A stretch of 64,000 nt of DNA from Nocardia gamkensis NBRC 108242 (lineage in GTDB: Bacteria; Actinomycetota; Actinomycetes; Mycobacteriales; Mycobacteriaceae), in assembly GCF_001612985.1 (NCBI RefSeq), contig NZ_BDBM01000013.1:1-64000 (forward strand). Reading direction: 5' to 3'. A program made the translations under genes and the position numbers. Within the stretch, counting starts at the first letter, position 1. Each line of letters starts with the position of its first letter. The notes below the pieces were generated by a model. It was not told the origin of the DNA and did not search any database. It worked only from the letters and a program-made list of their open reading frames with translations. Shown here one piece after another: positions 44,376-52,224 of the stretch.

Positions 44376-46648
44376 TCATGGCCGACAAGGAGTTTCCCGT
44401 GCGCAGTCCGAACGGCGAGCACTCGCCGCGTCTCGAGCGAGCCGATCGGCGCGACCTCGCCGAGGCCATCGAGCGCGGTGGCGGCCTGGACGTGTCCGCG
44501 TTGCTCGCGCGCGCGGGTGGCGACGCACCCCCCGCGACGGCGGCGATCGAACGGCGCGAACAGTGGGATCCGGAGTCGCTCACGGCGGCGGTCACCCGGC
44601 TGGCGAACCGATTCACCGCCGAAACCGTCGGTCCGGACACGGATTTCTTCGACGGCGGCGCCACCTCCGTCGCGGCGGTGCAGTTCGTGGCGGCGCTCGC
44701 CCGCGAGCTCGACGTGCACCTGGAGTTGGACGACGTGTTCGCCGACGCGCGTCCGCGCAGGCTCGCGCGGCGCTGGCTGGGCACCGGTCCGGACGCCAGG
44801 GACCACGAGATCATCGCGCCGGCATCCGATTCCGTGGACGACGAGTTCGCGCAGCTGATGTCCGATGTCGCCGGAGCCGACCGGTTACCGCTGGTCGACC
44901 CGCCGGAGCGGGTGGTCCCACGCCGTGTGCTGCTCACCGGCGCCACCGGTTTCCTCGGCAGCCATCTGCTCCTGGACCTGTTGCGCGGCAGCGACGCCCA
45001 CGTCGTCTGCCTGGTCCGCGCGCGGGACGAGACCGACGGCCTCGACCGGCTGGCCGCCGCGCTGACGCGGTTCCTGCTGCCGTGGTCACCGGAGGTGCGC
45101 AGGCGGGTGACGGTGCTGACCGGCGACCTGCGGGAGCCGAACCTCGGCCTGTCCGAGCAACGCTGGACCGCGCTGGCGGACGAGGTCGACGCGATCGTCA
45201 ACGTCGGCGCCGCGGTGGACTTCCTGCGCGGCTACCGATCCCTGCGCCGCGGCAACGTGCTCGGCCCGCTGACCCTCGCCCGGCTGGCCGCGACCGGCAG
45301 ACCGAAACCGCTGCACCACATCTCCTCGATCGCGGTGTTCAACGAACTCGGCATCGCCTCGATGGGCGAGGACGATCCGGTGGCGAATATCGGCAAGCTC
45401 GTGATCGGCTACGACCGGACGAAGTGGGCGGCCGAGGCGGTCATGCGGCGGGCGCGCGAGCACGGACTGGTGGTCACGGTGCTGCGACCCGGCGGAATCG
45501 GCGGACACCGGGAGACCGGTGCGCACAACCCCCGCGACCTCAACAGCGGCATCATCGCGGCGCTGTCGCGGTTCGGCACCGTCCCCGCGCTGCGCAATCT
45601 CCATGTCGCCCCGGTGGATTGGGTCAGCAAGGTCGCGGCGGCCATCGTGTGCGCGCCGGGGGCGTGGGGCCACAATTACCATCTCACCGGCACGCCGACC
45701 ACACTGGAGCAGATGCTCGGCGAGTCGGCGGCGATCGGCATGGACATGCGGGTGCAGCATTGGTCCGCCTGGTGTGACGAGGTGGTGGAACGGATCCGCA
45801 CCGAGCCGGTCCCTGAGCTGGAATCGCTGGCGCAGGTGTTGCAGAGCCCGGTCGCGCGCCACCCGCTGGAGACGATGGCCTCCGTCCCCGCCGCCACCGA
45901 CGACCGAACCCGCGCCTTCCTGCGCGCCCACAACCTGCCCCAGCCGGTCCGCTACGGCGCTCGGTCGCAAAGCAAGACACTGGAAATGCTCGCGGGCACC
46001 GGTCTGGCCCGGCTGCCGCAGCCGCAGGACGCACCGTATCTGTGGTTCGCGGAAACCCTGGCGGGCACCCTCGCAGCCGCGGACGGGGCGGCCGACACGT
46101 CCTGCACCCTGAATCTGCGCTTGTCCATCGCGAGCACCCACCAGCTGGTGGCCGGGCGCACGGTCGATGTCGGTGGCGAACTACGGTGCGCACGCCTGCA
46201 CGACGAACCCCTCACCGTGTCCGGTGTGCTGTCGGTGCGCCCGCACGACGGCATCCCGATCCGGCACGGACTGCGGCATCCGCTGATGCACTACCGGCTG
46301 GCGCTGCGCGACGCCGACGGCGGGAGGTGGTGGCTGTCCGGTTACAAATACGCCGAGGCGCGCCGCACCCTCATCAGGCAGGCGCGCACGCTGACCGTGG
46401 AACTCGGCCGCGAGGGCGAACCGGCGAGCCTCACCGGCGAAGTCGCCGTGCCGCTGGAGACCTACCTGCGCGATCAGATCGACGGCATCCAGGTCGATCC
46501 GCGATTGTCCGAGCGCCAGCGGCGGACCGCGAAACTGTTGTGGCTGAGCTGGTTCGGATCCCAGCTCGGCAAGGGCCTGCTGGAACCGGCGTTGCGCGTG
46601 GGCACCGAGCTGCTGGATCTGCGCCGAAACGCGAAGGAGTCGCGCTGA
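44372..46648 (+). CDS. ACP-thioester reductase with C-terminal lipid-domain extension
   Basis: This 758-residue protein has a carrier domain (about 55-140; Ser99 in DGGATS). A NAD(P)-dependent thioester reductase (NAD_binding_4) follows at about 185-480: [12 protein letters not shown], and Tyr347/Lys351 in YDRTKWAAE. The reductase would release a carrier-bound acyl group as aldehyde or alcohol. Residues about 555-740 resemble the domain that links GMC oxidoreductase to alpha/beta hydrolase in cholesterol-oxidase-like fusion proteins ([21 protein letters not shown], then [17 protein letters not shown]). The ATG at 44372 overlaps the megasynthase stop as ATGA, so the two proteins are coupled. 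The ACP here may receive the FkbH-derived unit. Confidence 0.85.
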   Translation: MIMADKEFPVRSPNGEHSPRLERADRRDLAEAIERGGGLDVSALLARAGGDAPPATAAIERREQWDPESLTAAVTRLANRFTAETVGPDTDFFDGGATSVAAVQFVAALARELDVHLELDDVFADARPRRLARRWLGTGPDARDHEIIAPASDSVDDEFAQLMSDVAGADRLPLVDPPERVVPRRVLLTGATGFLGSHLLLDLLRGSDAHVVCLVRARDETDGLDRLAAALTRFLLPWSPEVRRRVTVLTGDLREPNLGLSEQRWTALADEVDAIVNVGAAVDFLRGYRSLRRGNVLGPLTLARLAATGRPKPLHHISSIAVFNELGIASMGEDDPVANIGKLVIGYDRTKWAAEAVMRRAREHGLVVTVLRPGGIGGHRETGAHNPRDLNSGIIAALSRFGTVPALRNLHVAPVDWVSKVAAAIVCAPGAWGHNYHLTGTPTTLEQMLGESAAIGMDMRVQHWSAWCDEVVERIRTEPVPELESLAQVLQSPVARHPLETMASVPAATDDRTRAFLRAHNLPQPVRYGARSQSKTLEMLAGTGLARLPQPQDAPYLWFAETLAGTLAAADGAADTSCTLNLRLSIASTHQLVAGRTVDVGGELRCARLHDEPLTVSGVLSVRPHDGIPIRHGLRHPLMHYRLALRDADGGRWWLSGYKYAEARRTLIRQARTLTVELGREGEPASLTGEVAVPLETYLRDQIDGIQVDPRLSERQRRTAKLLWLSWFGSQLGKGLLEPALRVGTELLDLRRNAKESR

Positions 46649-47742
46649 TGCTCACCCCGATCCGGCCGGGCGCCGCCCCGGCGCTGGAGGAGATCCCGTT
46701 CCGTGCCGCCGACGGCCTGCGGCTGGGCTTGCGCCGCGCCGTCGCCGCCGAGGCCGACCGGCCCGCGGTCCTGCTGGTCCACGGCCACGGCGTCTCCTCG
46801 GAGATGTTCCTGGCGCCGGAGATCCGCACGGTCGTCGACGCGCTGCTCGACGCGGGATACCAACCGTGGCTGCTGGACTGGCGCGGCAGCTCCCGTCTGC
46901 CCTACAACGCCTCCGGGCCGCGTTTCAGCTTCGACGACGTGGCGCTCTACGACCTCCCCGGCGCCGTCGAGGAGATCCGCCTGCGCATCGGCGACCGGCC
47001 GCTGTTCGTGGTCGCGCACTGCGTCGGGGCCTTGGCGCTGTCGATGAGCATGGCCGCGGGACTGCTGCCCGGATTGGCCGGCGTCGTGGCCCAGGGCGTG
47101 TTCCTCACCCCGAAAGTGAGCAACGCGGTGCGGATGCGCGTGCTCGTGGGTGGCGAACTGCTCGGCTCCCGCGTCCACCACCTCGAGTCCGACTTCCGCA
47201 GAGTCGGGCTGTGGTCGCGCAAAACGCTGCTCTACGCCCTGCTCACCCGGAAAGGGGAATGCACCGACCCCACCTGCCGGATGGTGCACGGCAGCTGGGG
47301 CATGGGCGCGCAGCTGTTCGTCCACGACCACCTCGATCCGCGCACCCACGACCGTCTGGCGGAACTGTTCGGGCCGATCCCGGTCCATGTGCTGCCCCAG
47401 CTGCGGCGGATGGAGCTGGCGCACGCGGTGCAACGCTGGAACGACAACGACGACCGCTACCGCGTGCTCCCGGAGAACGCCCTCGACCACGCCGACCGGA
47501 TCGATTGCCCGGTGCTGCTGTTGTCGGGCAGCCGCAACGAGGTCTGGCTCGACTCCAACAAGCTGTGCCACGACGTGCTCACCACCCGCCACCCCGGGCT
47601 GGACGTGCGCTACATCGAGATCCCTTCCTACGGCCACCTCGACACCTTCCTCGGTCGCGGCGCCGCGCTGGACGTGTACGGGCACATCCTCGAATTCCTC
47701 GACGGCTGTGCGCCTTCCGCGGCCGGACGGGGCACCGCGTGA
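46648..47742 (+). CDS. Alpha/beta hydrolase with Cys nucleophile, GMC-fusion type
   Basis: This 364-residue protein has the alpha/beta hydrolase fold with HGHGVSSEMF (oxyanion region) and WRGSSRLPYN. The nucleophile elbow is AHCVGAL, in which Cys125 replaces the usual Ser. His330 (YGHLDTF) is the likely catalytic His. It resembles the hydrolase half of GMC-oxidoreductase/hydrolase fusions. ATG 46648 shares its A with the preceding stop (TGATG), so translation is coupled. It could transfer or hydrolyse an ester or thioester during assembly of the product. No signal peptide is seen. Confidence 0.85.
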   Translation: MLTPIRPGAAPALEEIPFRAADGLRLGLRRAVAAEADRPAVLLVHGHGVSSEMFLAPEIRTVVDALLDAGYQPWLLDWRGSSRLPYNASGPRFSFDDVALYDLPGAVEEIRLRIGDRPLFVVAHCVGALALSMSMAAGLLPGLAGVVAQGVFLTPKVSNAVRMRVLVGGELLGSRVHHLESDFRRVGLWSRKTLLYALLTRKGECTDPTCRMVHGSWGMGAQLFVHDHLDPRTHDRLAELFGPIPVHVLPQLRRMELAHAVQRWNDNDDRYRVLPENALDHADRIDCPVLLLSGSRNEVWLDSNKLCHDVLTTRHPGLDVRYIEIPSYGHLDTFLGRGAALDVYGHILEFLDGCAPSAAGRGTA

Positions 47743-48980
47743 GCGGGGACGACCGCTCGTTGCGCATCGCGATGTTCGCGGACTTCCATCCGGCCACCCT
47801 CGGGGGGATCCAGACGTCGATGCGCGCGCAGCGCACGGCCTTGGAACGGCTGGGGCATCGCGTCACCGTGTTCACCATCCCCCCGCCGGATCCCGTGCCG
47901 CCGGATCCCGGGATCGTCGTGCTCGCCACCACGGCGGGATTGGCCGTGAACGGCTATCCGGTCGCCCTGCCGACCCGAAGGAATGCCCGCCTCATCGACG
48001 CGGTGTTCGCCGAGCGCGGATTCGATGTCGTGCACGCGCAGACCACCTACGGAGCGGGCATCGCCGGATTGCGCGCCGCGCGCCGCCACGGCCTTCCGGC
48101 GGTGCAGTCCATGCACAGCCGCGACGACTCCTTCATCGAACGCAATTCCCCGTTTCCCTATCTCGCCGCGCTCACCATGCGCGTGCTGCACGGCAGCTTC
48201 GTCGGCCTGCGCGGGACGATGCCGAAGTCGGCGGAAAGCCGCACGGCGCGCCACGCCTGGCGGCCGCTGGTCGCGCAGGCGCGGGCCGCCGACCACATCG
48301 TGGTGCCGACACGGCATTTCGCCCAGCGGTTGGCCGCGCACGGGGTGGATCGGCCGATGCACGTGGTGTCCAACGGAGTCGACGACGATCTGGTGCGCGC
48401 TCTCCCCGAGCGGCCCCGTGGCCGGGATCCGTTGCTGCGCGTGCTGTGGTGCGGCAGGTTCTCGGCGGAGAAGCGGCCGCTGGACGCCATCGAGGCGGTG
48501 CACCGGGCCGAGGGCTGCACCCTCGACATCTACGGTGCGGGAGCGTTGGAGGCGCGCCTGCGCGCGGCCGTCGACCGGCTCGGGCTGCACCAGCGGGTTC
48601 GGCTGCACGGCGAGGTGAGCCAGGCGCAGTGCTTGGCGGCCATGCGTGCCCACGATGTGCTGCTGTTCCCCTCCGCCGGGTGTGACACGCAAGGCATGGT
48701 TCTGCTCGAGGCGGTCGCGGTGGGCCTTCCCGTGCTGCACTGCGACCCCGACGTCACCGAAACGGTGCCCGAGGGTGGCGAATTCCGGGCCCGCGACGCC
48801 TCGACGGCCGCGCTCGCCGAAGCGCTGGGGCTGCTGGCGGCTCAGCCGGACCGGCTCACCGCCATGCGCGAGGTCTTGGCACGCCACGCGGGCCGGACGC
48901 TGCAGTCGCGGTTCACCGAACGACTGGTCGCGGTCTACACCGAGGCGATCGCGACCGCCGCGTCAGGCCGGTTGCCGTAG
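47739..48980 (+). CDS. GT4-family glycosyltransferase
   Basis: This 413-residue GT-B protein starts RIAMFADFHPATLGGIQTSMRAQRTALERLGHRVTVFT. The C-terminal donor domain has VLWCGRFSAEKRPLDAIEAV and the E-x7-E motif region near 325 (PSAGCDTQGMVLLEAVAVGLPVLH). GT4 enzymes are retaining transferases acting on lipids and polysaccharides. The GTG at 47739 overlaps the hydrolase stop as GTGA, completing a run of coupled genes from 34302. With the GT1 enzyme it could glycosylate the lipid product twice. Its 3' end overlaps the convergent oxidoreductase gene by 18 bases. Confidence 0.88.
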   Translation: MSGDDRSLRIAMFADFHPATLGGIQTSMRAQRTALERLGHRVTVFTIPPPDPVPPDPGIVVLATTAGLAVNGYPVALPTRRNARLIDAVFAERGFDVVHAQTTYGAGIAGLRAARRHGLPAVQSMHSRDDSFIERNSPFPYLAALTMRVLHGSFVGLRGTMPKSAESRTARHAWRPLVAQARAADHIVVPTRHFAQRLAAHGVDRPMHVVSNGVDDDLVRALPERPRGRDPLLRVLWCGRFSAEKRPLDAIEAVHRAEGCTLDIYGAGALEARLRAAVDRLGLHQRVRLHGEVSQAQCLAAMRAHDVLLFPSAGCDTQGMVLLEAVAVGLPVLHCDPDVTETVPEGGEFRARDASTAALAEALGLLAAQPDRLTAMREVLARHAGRTLQSRFTERLVAVYTEAIATAASGRLP

Positions 48981-49961
48981 CGGCAGGCCCGCGGCCGCGT
49001 AGATCGCGTCGATGACGGTCATCGTCGCCACCGCGTCCTGGGCGGAGGTGAGCACCGGCTCCCCGTGCCGCACCGCCGCGACGAAGGCATCGAGCTGATA
49101 GGCGTAAGTGCTGCGGCGCGAGATCTTCTCCGTGCGCCTGCCGCCCTGCGAACGCACCGAAAGCCTGCGCGGCAGTTGCGGCGCCACCGGATTGAGCAAC
49201 CGCAGTTCACCGCGTTCGCCCACCACGCGCGCCCCGATGCGCAGCAGGTCCGACGACCACATCGAGCAGCGCACCCGCCCGGTGTGCCCGGAGGGGAAGC
49301 GCAGTTCGGCACTCATCGCGCGGTCGATGTGCGGGCCGCGCAACTTCGCGGTCGCCGCGACGACCTCCGGGTTCTCGCCGCCGAAGACCCGGGCCATGTG
49401 CACCGCGTAGCAGCCTGCGTCCATCAGCGCCCCGCCCGCGAGGGCGTAGTCGTAGCGGATATCGGAGAATCGCGGCAGCGGAAAACACATCGCGGTGTCC
49501 ACCCGCACCAGCTCGCCGAGTTCGCCGGAGGCGATGATCTCCTCGGCCCGCCTGGTCATCGGGTGGTAGCGGTAGTGGAAGGCCTCCATGACCACCCGGT
49601 CCGACGTCGCGGCCAGTGCCGCGATCTCCTCGGCCTCGGCGGCGTTGGCGGTGAACGGTTTCTCGCACAGCACGTGCTTGCCCGCGGCGAGCGCCTCCTT
49701 CGTCCACCGGCCGTGCAGACCGTTCGGCAGCGGGTTGTAGACCGCGTCGATGTCGGGCGCGGCGATCAGCGCGGCATAGCTGTCGAAGACCTGCGCGATG
49801 CCGTGTTCGCGCGCGAACGCCCGGCCGCGTTCCGGCTCGCGGGCAGCCACGGCGGCGACCACCGTGTCCGCGTTCGCCCCGGCGGGGCGCACGACGGCGG
49901 CGGGCGCGATGCGGGCGGCGCCCAGGATGCCGATCCGCAGGGGCTGTCCGGATTGTGTCAT
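48963..49961 (-). CDS. Gfo/Idh/MocA-family oxidoreductase
   Basis: This 332-residue protein has an N-terminal Rossmann motif (RIGILGAARIAPAAVVRPA), the NPLPNGLHGRW and EKPFTANAAEAEEI (EKP) motifs, and a C-terminal alpha/beta domain with GGALMDAGCYAVHMAR. These enzymes oxidise or reduce sugars or inositols using NAD(P). The D-x3-H-like GCYAVH motif fits the dehydrogenase branch. It converges on the GT4 gene and lies 46 bases upstream of the TetR gene on the same strand. It could supply a modified sugar to the cluster or be unrelated. Confidence 0.85.
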   Translation of the reverse strand: MTQSGQPLRIGILGAARIAPAAVVRPAGANADTVVAAVAAREPERGRAFAREHGIAQVFDSYAALIAAPDIDAVYNPLPNGLHGRWTKEALAAGKHVLCEKPFTANAAEAEEIAALAATSDRVVMEAFHYRYHPMTRRAEEIIASGELGELVRVDTAMCFPLPRFSDIRYDYALAGGALMDAGCYAVHMARVFGGENPEVVAATAKLRGPHIDRAMSAELRFPSGHTGRVRCSMWSSDLLRIGARVVGERGELRLLNPVAPQLPRRLSVRSQGGRRTEKISRRSTYAYQLDAFVAAVRHGEPVLTSAQDAVATMTVIDAIYAAAGLPLRQPA

Positions 49962-50007
49962 GGGCGCGACTGTAGCAATGGATCCGCTTGTGCCGCCGGG
50001 TGTTCCG

Positions 50008-50652
50008 TCAGGCCGACGGGGCGTCGCCGTACACCGTCAACCAGATCGCCCGGCCCAGCGCCTCCGCCAGCGCGTCGTCGGTGACCCCGGAGCCGGAGGA
50101 GAAGCTCACCGCGATCGCGCGTTCCACCATCGAGGTCAGCACGACGGCGGTGGCCCGCGGATCGATCGCCGGACTTATCCGTCCCGCGGCACGGTCGGTC
50201 TCCAGCCGCGATCGCACCACCGCCACGAACGAGGCGACCCGGCCGCGCCAATACGCGCCGACGTCACGGTCGTAGGCGGCGACTTCGCTCAGCGCCAGCA
50301 GCAGCGACCGGTGCTCGCGGAACCCCGCGATCATGGTGCGCACGGCCGCCACCACACCGGCCTGCCGCCCGGTGTGCTCGGTGATCCACCAGCGCTCGGC
50401 GGCCTCGAACAGATCCGCGGTGGCCAATTCGGCCATGCGGATCAGCAGCCGGCTCTTGTCCGGGAAATACCTGTAGAACGTCGACCTCGCCGACTGCGAG
50501 GCGGCGGCGATCCGGTGGACGGCGATCTCGGTGTAGGGCGTGCCGTCGGCGAGCAGCTCCTCCACCGCGGCGAGGACGCGTCGCTCGAAATCCGCGCGCC
50601 GATCGTCGACCGGTTTGCGTGCGTTTCTGGGGACACGGGTCAGCGAGGGCAT
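50008..50652 (-). CDS. TetR-family transcriptional regulator
   Basis: This 214-residue protein has a TetR helix-turn-helix (about 22-70: RRVLAAVEELLADGTPYTEIAVHRIAAASQSARSTFYRYFPDK in parts) and an all-helical C-terminal domain. I start at ATG 50652, which has GAGAGGA upstream; the much longer open frame overlaps the divergent gene antisense and is not protein. It is divergent from two FAD oxidoreductase genes, with a perfect 17-bp palindrome in the shared region that is probably its operator. Confidence 0.88.
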   Translation of the reverse strand: MPSLTRVPRNARKPVDDRRADFERRVLAAVEELLADGTPYTEIAVHRIAAASQSARSTFYRYFPDKSRLLIRMAELATADLFEAAERWWITEHTGRQAGVVAAVRTMIAGFREHRSLLLALSEVAAYDRDVGAYWRGRVASFVAVVRSRLETDRAAGRISPAIDPRATAVVLTSMVERAIAVSFSSGSGVTDDALAEALGRAIWLTVYGDAPSA

Positions 50653-50737
50653 CCGGGTCCTCTCTGCGGCGCGGCGGCCGCGTGCTCGGCTGTGCCGGTC
50701 GGGTGCGTCCCCCCATTCTGCCGACACGGCACCGATA

Positions 50738-50766
50738 TTGACATTCGGGCACCCACCGCTCACCAT
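50738..50766 (+). promoter_or_regulatory. Candidate sigma-70 promoter of the FAD oxidoreductase pair
   Basis: TTGACA (50738-50743) is a consensus -35. After 17 bases lies CACCAT (50761-50766), a weak -10 that keeps only the conserved A and T. The palindrome at 50770-50786 would cover the transcription start. Confidence 0.5.
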
Positions 50767-50769
50767 CGA

Positions 50770-50786
50770 TCGGACACAGTGTCCGA
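50770..50786. promoter_or_regulatory. Perfect 17-bp palindrome, probable TetR operator
   Basis: TCGGACAC (50770-50777), A, GTGTCCGA (50779-50786) are perfect 8-base arms around one base. The element lies between the divergent TetR and FAD oxidoreductase genes, just downstream of a TTGACA -35 box and about 25 bases before the start at 50812. This is the classic layout for repressor control of both genes. Confidence 0.7.
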
Positions 50787-50811
50787 GACTACATGACCGA
50801 GGTGTTCGGGC

Positions 50812-52224
50812 ATGCGCGGTTCTTCTTCCCCGGCAATCGAGTACACCGACGTGGTCGTCGTGGGCGCGCGGTGCGCGGGCTCGGCGACCGCCATCGCGTT
50901 GGCGCGAGCCGGGCGCGACGTGCTCGCGCTGGACTCGGCGCGCTTTCCCTCCGACACCCTCTCGACGCACCTGCTGTGGCCCGGCGGCCTGGCCGAACTG
51001 CATCGCACGGGCGCCCTCGACCGTGTCCTCCGGCTCGGCGCGCCCCCGCTGACCACGGCCTTCGCCGACGGCGGCGGCTACGCGGTCCGGTCGTCCTTCA
51101 CACCGGTGGACGGCGTCGACTACGCGATGTGCGTGCGGCGGACCGGACTGGACGCCGCGCTCGTGGCCACCGCCGTGGAGGCGGGAGCACGGCTCCGCGA
51201 GGGCGTGCGGGTCACCGATCTGCTGTGGTCGGGGGCTCGCTGCGCCGGCGTTCGCTACGCCGACGAAAGCGGCGAGCACGAGGTACGTGCCCGCCTCGTC
51301 GTCGGAGCGGACGGCCGCCGCAGTACGGTGGCCCGGCTCGTCGGGGCCACCCGGCCCCGATTGTCCGCACCGAGCGGACGGGACTGCTTCTTCGCCTACT
51401 GGCACGACGGCGCGGCCGACCAGCGGCACATCGCGGCCCAATGGCGGCACGGTGCCGATCTCGGCACCGCGTTCCCCTGCGACGACGGCTTGCTGCTGAG
51501 CCTCGTCCAGCCGCCCGCGCAGCCCGCCGAACCGGGTGGCGGGCGCGCCGAGCGCAGGTATCACGAGGCGATCGAGCGCCTGCCCGGACTTCGACTGCGC
51601 CTGCGTGATTGCCGCCGCGTCGGGCGGGTGCGTTCGGCCACCGGACTGGCGTCCTACTTCCGGCGCTCGACCGGGCCGGGCTGGGCGCTGCCCGGGGACG
51701 CGGGCCATTTCAAGGATCCGGTGACCGCGCAAGGCATCCGGGATGCCTTGCGCTACGGCCGGCTGCTCGGCGAACTGGCCGCCGCAGCCCTCGACGACAC
51801 CGAGCACCTCGACACCGCCTTGGCCGCGTGGGAACGGCTGCGCGATCGCGAATGCCTGAGCGTCTACCAGTGGACCAATCGGCTGGCCCGCGGTACGGCG
51901 ATGCGTCCTTTGGAAATCGAGCTCTACCGCAGGGCCGCGGCCGACCCCGCGCTGGCCGACGCGGTCACCGAGATCTTCTCGCGCACCGTGGCTCCCGAAG
52001 ACGTCTTCTCTCCCGCACGCGCGGCGGCGCTCACGGCGGGAGCATTGCGCGCATCGTGGCGCGCCCCCTGGCCGGTTCTCGCGAATCTGGCGGACGAATG
52101 CCGCGACACAGTCTCCGAACGGAGGGAAGCGTGCGCCTTCACGCGCTCCGATCCCGCCGACGCCATCCAGTCCCGGCCGCCGCGGCGCGTTCTCGCGGCA
52201 TCTTCAGGAGATCGACATGCATGA
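50812..52224 (+). CDS. FAD-dependent oxidoreductase (geranylgeranyl-reductase/PHBH-like)
   Basis: This 470-residue flavoprotein has an N-terminal GxGxxG-type motif with a Cys in VVVVGARCAGSATAIALARAG. A middle DG motif (LVVGADGRRSTVARLVGA) and a GD motif near 300 (WALPGDAGHFKDPVTAQGIRDAL) complete the set for class A flavoprotein monooxygenases and geranylgeranyl-reductase-like enzymes. The substrate is unknown; a terpenoid or lipid is plausible. Its last eight bases overlap the next FAD gene, so the pair is coupled. Both are probably controlled by the divergent TetR. Confidence 0.85.
   Translation: MRGSSSPAIEYTDVVVVGARCAGSATAIALARAGRDVLALDSARFPSDTLSTHLLWPGGLAELHRTGALDRVLRLGAPPLTTAFADGGGYAVRSSFTPVDGVDYAMCVRRTGLDAALVATAVEAGARLREGVRVTDLLWSGARCAGVRYADESGEHEVRARLVVGADGRRSTVARLVGATRPRLSAPSGRDCFFAYWHDGAADQRHIAAQWRHGADLGTAFPCDDGLLLSLVQPPAQPAEPGGGRAERRYHEAIERLPGLRLRLRDCRRVGRVRSATGLASYFRRSTGPGWALPGDAGHFKDPVTAQGIRDALRYGRLLGELAAAALDDTEHLDTALAAWERLRDRECLSVYQWTNRLARGTAMRPLEIELYRRAAADPALADAVTEIFSRTVAPEDVFSPARAAALTAGALRASWRAPWPVLANLADECRDTVSERREACAFTRSDPADAIQSRPPRRVLAASSGDRHA

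Noticed and set aside
50653..51807. Long upstream in-frame extension of the TetR gene at 50008-50652
   Set aside because: It is antisense to the FAD oxidoreductase and covers the shared operator; the normal TetR start at 50652 has a good ribosome site.
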